From positions 9,610,001 through 9,674,000 of the forward strand of contig JAGUCH010000001.1 in NCBI GenBank assembly GCA_019096065.1: DNA of 64,000 nt, written 5' to 3'. The stretch comes from Paracyclopina nana (lineage: Eukaryota > Arthropoda > Copepoda > Cyclopoida > Cyclopettidae). The position numbers and the translations under genes are program-made. Below, piece after piece: positions 35,220 to 44,148 of this stretch. Position 1 is the stretch's first letter; every line of letters starts with the position of its first letter. A model generated the notes under the pieces. It was not told the DNA's origin and made no database searches. It was given only the letters and a program-made list of their open reading frames with translations.

Positions 35220-37132
35220 CTGCAATATGGTTGAACATCGCGATTACATAATTGAAGCCACGGCAAACTTGATTGAAAATGTTTTCCCCATCGATATAGT
35301 GCACGTGGCACACTTTTGGCCCCAGTTGTTTTTGTGACCTTTGATACTTTGTCGAGTTCACAATAAGATTTTGGCAAAGGTCAACTTAGGAAACACGTTG
35401 TCGCGTTTAGGGGGAAACCCTTTCGCGCGAATATTATTTTTGAATGCTTTTGAAATCAAAATCATCTGAGAGCTGCTATTTAAGGATGCGTTTCTTCGTA
35501 GTTTCCTCCTATCTGTACGTATTGCACAAATATAATGCAACTTTTACAAGCACTAGTCATTTGATTGGATGGCCATTTTTAATGGGATTTTTAAGTCTTA
35601 AAGGAAATTTATAAAATATATATATAAAATAAATTTGCAATTGTTCGGCCTCGCCTGTGTGAGAATATCAAAAGGTCACCCTGTTCAAAAATTGAGCAAA
35701 CAACAAGGCCGCAATGAGCAAATAAACAACACAATCGCCGACATGCGAAAATCAATATTGTTTTTGTCTCCCAAATTAGGTCCTTTTTTGGGTTGCTCTC
35801 TTAGCAACAATGACATTGCTTACAACACATTTATTTCTTTTGACGGAAATTGCTGAATGGCCCTTTTACGAACACACTTGAGAAGGCCGCAGCTTGCAAA
35901 AACTTTGAGCTAGGCTCTAGTTGGAACTGGAATGAATCAGTTTAAAAAGTTCAATTCAGTCGATTAAAAGTGTAATAAAAAGCATTTCCTTTTCAATGCT
36001 GACAGATACAGTTATTATGAAGCCATCGCGAAGAAATGATTTGATAAGCTAAACGAGCGTGATTTGCGAACTTGCATTTGGGTAAATGTTCCTAAAATGC
36101 CAGCTTTGATAGGTGATTTGAACACTTTACAATTAATGTAAGAATAACAGCCGCAATACCTTTATACTTTTTTGGTGAGTGTGCTTGCGTCTGAGTGAAT
36201 CACAAAAAGGTTGAATTTTGCTAGGAGTTGATCCAAGAAGCCCCAAAACACTTCTGGTAGGGGTGTGTCCAACTCCAGTTCTTTTATAGTTCTGAAACAA
36301 CATCTAATTTGATCTCGCTCACACTTTAAATGCGTGAGCAGCTACAGAGAAAAGCGAGACAACGAGAGCTGTGCTCGAGCTAGCGTATAGCATTGCGGTG
36401 TAAGCAAGCCCATTTCAAACGAGGCGCCAGGTGGCGCTCCTGTCGACCACAAGTACTTCACCACTTGGTCTTCGTTGAAGTAATAGTTTTTAACGTGCCA
36501 TTGCATTGTGATGGGCAAATATAAATTAATTGAGACTTGAGAATGGTTGAATTGCAAGAGGGATCGAGTTGCGTTCGACACCAAATGAACAACAAGTTTT
36601 TTTGCCTCCATTTCCTCCATGACGTAACGGGCTCACGGCGCAGAATAGCGGCCACTATTTTCACGTTTCGTATCATTTTATAAGGGTAGCTCATATTGCA
36701 AATGCATAATGCAGCGCTAAACTCAACAGCTGTTCGAGGAAGATGGAGCGAGATGTTGTTTTAATGGTAGCTGATTTTCACTCTCTACTCATGTTGGAAT
36801 ATTTCACCGAGCTCTCAAAGTTATTGATAAGTTGCCCACGTGACCCACGTGAGCGCAAAAAGAGTTGCCCAATACGCGCACAAAGCGAAGCAATGCAAGC
36901 CAACGGAATTCCCGTTCTAACCGGTTTGGGATGACAGGCTTTTGAGAAATTCGCCCAAGTTAGCAGTTTTAGAAAGCATCTCTCAGAATAGTATCTTCAG
37001 GAAATGAAAGATAACTTGCTAGTACAGAGTGATCTTTAGGTGCCACCGCAAGGTCACCGCCAAAATAACCAGGGGATGAGAGTTTGCTTAACCACCGCCA
37101 TTGTTTACCAGCCTTTCAGAGACATTTTATTA
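35220..37132. other. AT-rich intergenic region left of the retrotransposon
   Basis: Only short unsupported ORFs (for example 36342-36620 minus). It contains a pure AT run (aaatatatatataaaataaa, about 35610-35635) and a palindromic CTCF-like core at 36424-36440. It must hold the 5' UTR exon and promoter of the insulin-like gene. Confidence 0.4.
36424..36440. promoter_or_regulatory. CTCF-like core motif (GCGCCAGGTGGCGCTCC)
   Basis: AGGTGGCGC core embedded in a near-palindrome, in the gap upstream of the insulin-like gene. Motif resemblance only. Confidence 0.35.
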
Positions 37133-37137
37133 CACAG

Positions 37138-37372
37138 TGTGCGCAGTGTCGCTGCAAGAATACTAAGTCCTTGAGAGAACTGCGGATGACTGTGAAATAG
37201 TTTTCTACGTGTTTAATGAAACTTACGAGTTTTCAATAAATAGACGTGATGATGATGAATGCTGGAACGTAACTGACGAGTTCTATTTCAGTTTCAGCTG
37301 ACTACGAGGGGAGGGAAATACAAATAAGAGCGGGAACATTTAAACATATACAATGCGAGGAGAAATCAAACA
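37138..37372 (-). repeat. 3' LTR of the BEL/Pao element
   Basis: 235 bp, TGTTTG...GCACA on the element strand (TG...CA ends). Appears identical to the 5' LTR. A short purine-rich tract (GCGGGGAA) lies just inside it, as a polypurine-tract candidate. The stop codon of the extra ORF falls within its first bases. Confidence 0.95.
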
Positions 37373-38814
37373 TTCCCCGCTGGGGGCGGAACGCCGCCAT
37401 CTTGTCCTTCTGCGAGCAGATCGTCAGCTTCGGCCTCGGCCATGTCATAATCGTCGTCGTCTTCACCTTCTTCCCGTTTGAGGAGGTCCGCGATAACGGG
37501 GGCGGAGAGCCGTGGGCCTGCCTTGGCGCCCGGGGGCTGAGGGATGGGCGTGGCCAGCCTCAGTGGAGGTTGAGCTACCTCAGGTTGAAGAGGCTGCGCC
37601 AGAGGCACGGTTTGCAACAGTAGAGGTTGCGGGGGCGGCGGCGGCATTAGTTGCGCATCAGGCGGCGGAATTTCCACCTTGAGGGCAGCGAGGGCAGACG
37701 ATTGAGCCAGTGGGGCGCTGGGGGCCATCGGCAGCGTTGCTTCGTCATCCACTTTTAGGAGCATTTCCTCGAACGGCAGAATTTTTCGATTCGCAGACTC
37801 GATGTCAGTGGAGGGGGCTGAATCGAAACCAGATCCGGAGGGAGTTGTAGTCGGTCCCGAGGTTAAGGACGGCTCGGATCCGGGCTCCAAGGACGTGGAC
37901 GAGGACGAGGTGATCGTGGCTGACGAGGCCGAGTGACGAGGGGGCGGGGGTCTCCATGAGTCATTGGAGGCCGCCGATGAGCCCGAGGGCGAGACCAGAT
38001 CCACCACGGAGGACGATGACGAGGTCGAGGTCATCCCCGAGACTTGACGAAGGTGAGCGACAAAATCAGCTTCACCAGTTCTTATTTCCCACCGCCTGTC
38101 TCTGCGTATAAAGTCATTATTGGTCTCGAAAAATTCCCTCACTGCTATATGCGGATTTTTGTTTAAAACGCTGTTTAAAGCAGCTATCGGAACTACGACG
38201 ACTTTATCGCTGGACAAAGTGCTAGCCAGGCCTTTGGGATCGGTTCTCGGGTCTCTAAAGGTTATTGATTGGGGATAGTTTGCAATCATCTCATCCCCCC
38301 TCTGTTTAGAGCTCGTTTTCGACCTTCGTTTCTCAGTTTGGGGTCTTACAGAAGGCGGTGCCCCTAATTGATCACGAATGAGATCTTCGAGGCCAAGTTT
38401 TTCCCTCTGAAGTTCATTGTGGTTTTTCAAAGCAACTCTGCGGGTCTCGTCAGTTTGCATTGACCTGTGAATCGGGTATGGGTCCGAGGATCCAAAAAGT
38501 TTAATGGATTCCTCGTAAATATGACCCAGTTCTCCATAGACATGAATCGCGTCCTTAACGTTGCCTCGACTGAGGTATAATAAGCGCAAACTGTCTAATT
38601 TTACCCAATCCAATCGCTTTTTCAGGTTTTCGAGCTGGAGTTTTGATACGTGGCCTTCTTGGGCTTTCGATCCCAGGATTCGGTCTCGGGGGTTCAAAAG
38701 GACCTCGGCGATTCCACTGCCTCGAGTCTTCAGGTCACCATACATCGTGGGCTTGTTGAAGCTGAACCTGTAGTTCCGCTTTCGGTTCAATGAAGTCGAC
38801 GATTGATGAGCCAT
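37366..38814 (-). CDS. Extra ORF of the retrotransposon, 482 aa, unrecognised
   Basis: From the first ATG (38814) the frame is open to a TGA inside the 3' LTR (37366-37368); the open frame itself reaches back to about 38916. The N-terminal third is basic and Arg/Lys-rich, with a possible helical part (KLDSLRLLYLSRGNVKDAI, VYGELGHIYEE). The middle contains AVREFFETNNDFIRRDRRWE. The C-terminal half is low-complexity: Ser-rich, then Pro-rich, then acidic (EGEDDDDYDMAEAEADD). The coding sequence of that half is clearly GC-richer than gag and pol. There are no integrase, chromodomain, envelope or nucleocapsid motifs, no signal peptide and no membrane segment. It may be a captured host or foreign gene; expression would need splicing or reinitiation. 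Confidence 0.6.
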   Translation of the reverse strand: MAHQSSTSLNRKRNYRFSFNKPTMYGDLKTRGSGIAEVLLNPRDRILGSKAQEGHVSKLQLENLKKRLDWVKLDSLRLLYLSRGNVKDAIHVYGELGHIYEESIKLFGSSDPYPIHRSMQTDETRRVALKNHNELQREKLGLEDLIRDQLGAPPSVRPQTEKRRSKTSSKQRGDEMIANYPQSITFRDPRTDPKGLASTLSSDKVVVVPIAALNSVLNKNPHIAVREFFETNNDFIRRDRRWEIRTGEADFVAHLRQVSGMTSTSSSSSVVDLVSPSGSSAASNDSWRPPPPRHSASSATITSSSSTSLEPGSEPSLTSGPTTTPSGSGFDSAPSTDIESANRKILPFEEMLLKVDDEATLPMAPSAPLAQSSALAALKVEIPPPDAQLMPPPPPQPLLLQTVPLAQPLQPEVAQPPLRLATPIPQPPGAKAGPRLSAPVIADLLKREEGEDDDDYDMAEAEADDLLAEGQDGGVPPPAGNV

Positions 38815-38845
38815 CTTCGAGTTTTCCAGACAGAGTTTTCGAAAA

Positions 38846-41800
38846 TTAGAGGTTGAGGACGTGGATGTGGTCTCGATGAGATTTGTGAACACAATGGGGA
38901 TCGAACCTTGTCCCACGTGAGCTATTTATAGTGTTCAGCCTGATCACGTTTTTTGTAAGTACTCTTAGTCCCTTTATTTGGAAGAATCGATTGACTTCCA
39001 TTATTGTCTCCTTTAAAGGTGCATGATTGACTTCATGAACGTTTTGCACTAATAGTTTCGTGAGATGACAGTCTTTGTCAAGTATGATAGGTCTCTTTTG
39101 GAATACAGACAATGCTGCGAAGTCTTCTACTCGTGATTCCCCGCGTACGATGCCGTTCGCATCTAGCTTGGCATTGAAGTTGGCGAGTTCTGCCTTTAGG
39201 TTAGAACTTTCACGAGAAAAAGCTGCTGTTTGGGCTTCTTTTATTAGAAAAACCAGGGCAGAGCGAAGTTTTTGAGGTAATGGACGCTTAGCCTTTAGGT
39301 TAAAGCTTTCCAGCTTTTTGCGAGTTTCTCCAGTGAAATCCGGACTTCTTAGGCGCCTTGCGCAAAGTCTGAATTTTCCGTTTTCTAGAGTCGAGACTCG
39401 TTTTAACAGTTTGCTAAGGTCTTCGAAGTGGGTTTTCAAATACGTTTCCGTGAACATGATCGGACGTTTTGATACAGTTTTTATTAGATCCTTTGGCTGC
39501 TTTTCAGGCCATGAGGCGTCTAGTTTGAATAGAGCTCGTATATAGTCAAAAGACATGAACGGAGTGTAATTTTTTAGTTTTAGATGACTGAAAAGACAGA
39601 TTCTGGCGAATGAGTTTCTCATTTCGTTTTGATCTTCTTCAGGCATGTCATCAAAGTTTTCCTCATCGAAGTCATAATCCGGATTTTCAAGGTTATTACC
39701 TTTGAACCAGAAGTTTTGTTGACTGGTGAATTCGTCAAGTGTCAATGAGCGAGTGCCAAGGTCAGCAGGATTTTTATTAGTCCTTACGTAATGCCATTGG
39801 CTTTTTTCAGTTGTTTCTCTTATTAGTGCAAGTCTCGTAGCGATGAATTGTTCAAGCCGTCTGCTTGTGAACTTAATCCATTGCAAAGTGCACTGTGAAT
39901 CGAGATAGTAATGAATGTTTTCTTTCGATACTTCGTAATTGACAAGTTTCAAGTTTTTGACTACGTTTGGAACTATTTGGGCAGCACAAACTGCTCCCAT
40001 TAGTTCAGCTTTTGGAATAGACCTCCCTGAAAATGAGATCAGCTTCTTTTTAGCTACAATAAGATGAGCTTTTATGAGCTCGTTTTCATCGTCAGTTTTA
40101 TAAAAGGTTCTAATGTAGACTGCGACGCAATAAGCTTTTCTAGATGCATCACAGAAAGCATGTATTTCGCGTTTCGTAATCGATTCCGGATTGACAGATA
40201 TATATCGAGGTAGAGTGATTTCGTTTATTCTGCATCCGTCATTGACATAGTTTTGAAAAGCTTTGAGGATGGGCTCGATTCTTTCGTCTTTTTCTTTATA
40301 GTCTACGAGTTTATCGTCCCAGCCAAGTTTTAAAGTGTCATTCAAGCCCCAGACTTCTTGGGTTATAAGGCGTCCTTTTAATGTGAATGGGGCCAATAAG
40401 TCCTGGGGGTCAAATATTTGAGCTACTACTGACGTGATGTATCTTCTGGTCACTATTTTGAGATCATCGTCAGTAAGCTTTGTTTTCAAAGGTTGAAAGC
40501 TAATAGTGTCATCGCTCGAGATCCACTTGATGCCAAGAGCTTTGACGTCTGGAGTTTTCGATTTTAAGTCAAACGTGGGATGCCAGTCTGAACTTTCAAT
40601 TTGTGACATGAAGTTCTTGTCATTACTGACCCACTTTTTGAAGACCATTCTCGATTTTGCATGGACGTTTTTGACATCATTGTAAACTGCGAGTGCATCG
40701 CTTGTTTTATCGCAGCTGAACAAAATATCGTCCATGTAGAGGCATTCATTGAACACGTACTCTGTCAATGGATGCAAGTTGCCCTCCTTTGATATCTCTT
40801 TCATAGTGTAGAGAGCAGCGTAAGGCGAGGCTGCATTTCCAAAGACCCAGGACTCAAACTGATAAGCTTGGCCTCTGTGGATTAGTCTATGGAACTTTTT
40901 GTCTTTTTCACTAAGGTGGACGTTTAAAAACATCTTTTCAGCGTCAGCTATATAGCCTTTTAGTCCCATCCGGAAGCGCATCCAGATTGACCATATATCG
41001 CCTTGAAGTTTTTGGCCAGTCATAACTTGTGAGTTTAAAGAGACTTTGTTTTTGCCGAAAGGACGAGCTGCATCCATGCAAACCCTAACTTTCATAGTAA
41101 GTCTGTCAAGTTTGACCACCATGACACGTGGAATATAGAAGCCGATGAGCTTGTCTTCGTCATCGCGAAGAAGTCTAAGAGCTCCGTGTTTTACCATGTC
41201 TTCTATCGCTTTGTCCACTTGTTTCATGTTTTCAGGACCTAATTTGTCCTCTTGTTTTTTCTCAAAAGTGTAAACTTGGTAATAATTATTTGGCAGAGGA
41301 GGTGGATCTGGCCATGAGTACCAAGGTACATCCATTTCTTTGTTGCCTTTGGCATTAGTGTGGAAATCCGGACTTCTTAGGCGCCTTGCGCAAAGTCTGA
41401 ATTTTCCGTTTTCTAGAGTCGAGACTCGTTTTAACAGTTTGCTAAGGTCTTCGAAGTGGGTTTTCAAATACGTTTCCGTGAACATGATCGGACGTTTTGA
41501 TACAGTTTTTATTAGATCCTTTGGCTGCTTTTCAGGCCATGAGGCGTCTAGTTTGAATAGAGCTCGTATATAGTCAAAAGACATGAACGGAGTGTAATTT
41601 TTTAGTTTTAGATGACTGAAAAGACAGATTCTGGCGAATGAGTTTCTCATTTCGTTTTGATCTTCTTCAGGCATGTCATCAAAATTTTCCTCATCGAAGT
41701 CATAATCCGGATTTTCAAGGTTATTACCTTTGAACCAGAAGTTTTGTTGACTGGTGAATTCGTCAAGTGTCAATGAGCGAGTGCCAAGGTCAGCAGGATT

Positions 41801-44140
41801 TTTATTAGTCCTTACGTAATGCCATTGGCTTTTTTCAGTTGTTTCTCTTATTAGTGCAAGTCTCGTAGCGATGAATTGTTCAAGCCGTCTGCTTGTGAAC
41901 TTAATCCATTGCAAAGTGCACTGTGAATCGAGATAGTAATGAATGTTTTCTTTCGATACTTCGTAATTGACGAGTTTCAAGTTTTTGACTACGTTTGGAA
42001 CTATTTGGGCAGCACAAACTGCTCCCATTAGTTCAGCTTTTGGAATAGACCTCCCTGAAAATGAGATCAGCTTCTTTTTAGCTACAATAAGATGAGCTTT
42101 TATGAGCTCGTTTTCATCGTCAGTTTTATAAAAGGTTCTAATGTAGACTGCGACGCAATAAGCTTTTCTAGATGCATTACAGAAAGCATGTATTTCGCGT
42201 TTCGTAATCGATTCCGGATTGACAGATATATATCGAGGTAGAGTGATTTCGTTTATTCTGCATCCGTCATTGACATAGTTTTGAAAAGCTTTGAGGATGG
42301 GCTCGATTCTTTCGTCTTTTTCTTTATAGTCTACGAGTTTATCGTCCCAGCCAAGTTTTAAAGTGTCATTCAAGCCCCAGACTTCTTGGGTTATAAGGCG
42401 TCCTTTTAATGTGAATGGGGCCAATAAGTCCTGGGGGTCAAATATTTGAGCTACTACTGACGTGATGTATCTTCTGGTCACTATTTTGAGATCATCGTCA
42501 GTAAGCTTTGTTTTCAAAGGTTGAAAGCTAATAGTGTCATCGCTCGAGATCCACTTGATGCCAAGAGCTTTGACGTCTGGAGTTTTCGATTTTAAGTCAA
42601 ACGTGGGATGCCAGTCTGAACTTTCAATTTGTGACATGAAGTTCTTGTCATTACTGACCCACTTTTTGAAGACCATTCTCGATTTTGCATGGACGTTTTT
42701 GACATCATTGTAAACTGCGAGTGCATCGCTTGTTTTATCGCAGCTGAACAAAATATCGTCCATGTAGAGGCATTCATTGAACACGTACTCTGTCAATGGA
42801 TGCAAGTTGCCCTCCTTTGATATCTCTTTCATAGTGTAGAGAGCAGCGTAAGGCAAGGCTGCATTTCCAAAGACCCAGGACTCAAACTGATAAGCTTGGC
42901 CTCTGTGGATTAGTCTATGGAACTTTTTGTCTTTTTCACTAAGGTGGACGTTTAAAAACATCTTTTCAGCGTCAGCTATATAGCCTTTTAGTCCCATCCG
43001 GAAGCGCATCCAGATTGACCATATATCGCCTTGAAGTTTTTGGCCAGTCATAACTTGTGAGTTTAAAGAGACTTTGTTTTTGCCGAAAGGACGAGCTGCA
43101 TCCATGCAAACCCTAACTTTCATAGTAAGTCTGTCAAGTTTGACCACCATGACACGTGGAATATAGAAGCCGATGAGCTTGTCTTCGTCATCGCGAAGAA
43201 GTCTAAGAGCTCCGTGTTTTACCATGTCTTCTATCGCTTTGTCCACTTGTTTCATGTTTTCAGGACCTAATTTGTCCTCTTGTTTTTTCTCAAAAGTGTA
43301 AACTTGGTAATAATTATTTGGCAGAGGAGGTGGATCTGGCCATGAGTACCAAGGTACATCCATTTCTTTGTTGCCTTTGGCATTAGTGTGGATGCTGCCT
43401 TTGATGATGTCTCTGGCTTTGATCTCATCTGCAGTCAAGTATTCGTTACTTTCAATTAGTTTTAGGCCTTGGCTGTCATCATCGAAAAGTGCGTACATGA
43501 TCTCTTTCAATTCTGGGCATTCATTTTGCACTATTTCGTGTGTTAGCAATGTGGCACTTGAATTTCGTTTTGAGTCCGGATTTGAATACGTTATCGTGTT
43601 GCCGAAGACAGTTTCTCGTACTAAGGGCGAGTTTTCCATTCCGGATGAAATGTCTTTGAAGCTTGTATGCAAAGTTGGATAGTTGATGCCAAGGAGGATT
43701 TCAACTGGTCCATTATGCAGTTTCGGGAATTCGATCGGTTTCAAAAAGTCAAATTGTCTTTTAAGTTTTTCATAGTTTGGCAATTTGATCAGTTTGTTGA
43801 TGCCATCAGACGTGTAAGCTTGAATGTCAAAGTTTTGCTTCGTCTTAAAGACTGGTCTGATGTTGACATTGCATCGGTAGCTTTTCATGTCTTGGACTTT
43901 GTCATTTATTGTCGAGACTGAATAGTTAACTTTTTGCCCTTGAAGGTTCAAAGCTTTATGTAAACTGGTGCTGATGAAGGTATTGCTCGAGGCTTCATCC
44001 AGTACCATGTTAGTTTTCACTTGCTTGTCGCCATTAGTAACAATGACAGGAACTACTCTAAAGCACTTGTTTGTGGTCAATTTAGGTAGATCTAACTGTC
44101 TTTTTATTTCAATCATTTGTAAGGCGACTGCTTCAGGCAT
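38846..44140 (-). CDS. BEL/Pao pol with duplicated RT-RNase H and truncated integrase
   Basis: 1,764 aa from the first ATG, 8 nt after the gag stop and in a different frame, so synthesis requires frameshifting or reinitiation. Residues 1 to about 200 are the retropepsin-like DUF1758/A17 region (VLDEASSNTFIS). Residues about 250-925 and 926-1601 are two nearly identical RT-RNase H modules, each with the RT motif-A Asp (ADAEKMF), an FGNAA block, the YMDD box, and the RNase H start HAFC-AS. In the first module the FGNAASP Ser is Leu and the RNase H Asp (CDAS) is Asn; the second module keeps both. The last part has the integrase HX3H pair (HEVNH), but the frame leaves the family just before the expected Cys pair, at about residue 1735. 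The DDE catalytic core is absent. Confidence 0.9.
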   Translation of the reverse strand: MPEAVALQMIEIKRQLDLPKLTTNKCFRVVPVIVTNGDKQVKTNMVLDEASSNTFISTSLHKALNLQGQKVNYSVSTINDKVQDMKSYRCNVNIRPVFKTKQNFDIQAYTSDGINKLIKLPNYEKLKRQFDFLKPIEFPKLHNGPVEILLGINYPTLHTSFKDISSGMENSPLVRETVFGNTITYSNPDSKRNSSATLLTHEIVQNECPELKEIMYALFDDDSQGLKLIESNEYLTADEIKARDIIKGSIHTNAKGNKEMDVPWYSWPDPPPLPNNYYQVYTFEKKQEDKLGPENMKQVDKAIEDMVKHGALRLLRDDEDKLIGFYIPRVMVVKLDRLTMKVRVCMDAARPFGKNKVSLNSQVMTGQKLQGDIWSIWMRFRMGLKGYIADAEKMFLNVHLSEKDKKFHRLIHRGQAYQFESWVFGNAALPYAALYTMKEISKEGNLHPLTEYVFNECLYMDDILFSCDKTSDALAVYNDVKNVHAKSRMVFKKWVSNDKNFMSQIESSDWHPTFDLKSKTPDVKALGIKWISSDDTISFQPLKTKLTDDDLKIVTRRYITSVVAQIFDPQDLLAPFTLKGRLITQEVWGLNDTLKLGWDDKLVDYKEKDERIEPILKAFQNYVNDGCRINEITLPRYISVNPESITKREIHAFCNASRKAYCVAVYIRTFYKTDDENELIKAHLIVAKKKLISFSGRSIPKAELMGAVCAAQIVPNVVKNLKLVNYEVSKENIHYYLDSQCTLQWIKFTSRRLEQFIATRLALIRETTEKSQWHYVRTNKNPADLGTRSLTLDEFTSQQNFWFKGNNLENPDYDFDEENFDDMPEEDQNEMRNSFARICLFSHLKLKNYTPFMSFDYIRALFKLDASWPEKQPKDLIKTVSKRPIMFTETYLKTHFEDLSKLLKRVSTLENGKFRLCARRLRSPDFHTNAKGNKEMDVPWYSWPDPPPLPNNYYQVYTFEKKQEDKLGPENMKQVDKAIEDMVKHGALRLLRDDEDKLIGFYIPRVMVVKLDRLTMKVRVCMDAARPFGKNKVSLNSQVMTGQKLQGDIWSIWMRFRMGLKGYIADAEKMFLNVHLSEKDKKFHRLIHRGQAYQFESWVFGNAASPYAALYTMKEISKEGNLHPLTEYVFNECLYMDDILFSCDKTSDALAVYNDVKNVHAKSRMVFKKWVSNDKNFMSQIESSDWHPTFDLKSKTPDVKALGIKWISSDDTISFQPLKTKLTDDDLKIVTRRYITSVVAQIFDPQDLLAPFTLKGRLITQEVWGLNDTLKLGWDDKLVDYKEKDERIEPILKAFQNYVNDGCRINEITLPRYISVNPESITKREIHAFCDASRKAYCVAVYIRTFYKTDDENELIKAHLIVAKKKLISFSGRSIPKAELMGAVCAAQIVPNVVKNLKLVNYEVSKENIHYYLDSQCTLQWIKFTSRRLEQFIATRLALIRETTEKSQWHYVRTNKNPADLGTRSLTLDEFTSQQNFWFKGNNLENPDYDFDEENFDDMPEEDQNEMRNSFARICLFSHLKLKNYTPFMSFDYIRALFKLDASWPEKQPKDLIKTVSKRPIMFTETYLKTHFEDLSKLLKRVSTLENGKFRLCARRLRSPDFTGETRKKLESFNLKAKRPLPQKLRSALVFLIKEAQTAAFSRESSNLKAELANFNAKLDANGIVRGESRVEDFAALSVFQKRPIILDKDCHLTKLLVQNVHEVNHAPLKETIMEVNRFFQIKGLRVLTKNVIRLNTINSSRGTRFDPHCVHKSHRDHIHVLNL
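39337..41364 (-). repeat. RT-RNase H tandem duplication, 3' copy in reading direction (2,028 bp)
   Basis: Exactly 676 codons, so the frame is kept. It differs from the other copy at only a few positions that I could see. It carries the conserved residues: Ser in FGNAASP and Asp in CDAS. Confidence 0.92.
41365..43392 (-). repeat. RT-RNase H tandem duplication, 5' copy in reading direction (2,028 bp)
   Basis: Directly abuts the other copy. At least four transitions separate them, near 39652/41684 (synonymous), 39951/41979 (synonymous), 40150/42178 (Asp to Asn in RNase H) and 40826/42854 (Ser to Leu in the RT FGNAASP block). Confidence 0.92.
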
Positions 44141-44148
44141 TTTAGTTG

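Noticed and set aside
36342-36694. Two overlapping minus-strand ORFs of 78-92 aa
   Set aside because: Somewhat protein-like, but no signal peptide, splice support or family motif; not enough to call a gene.
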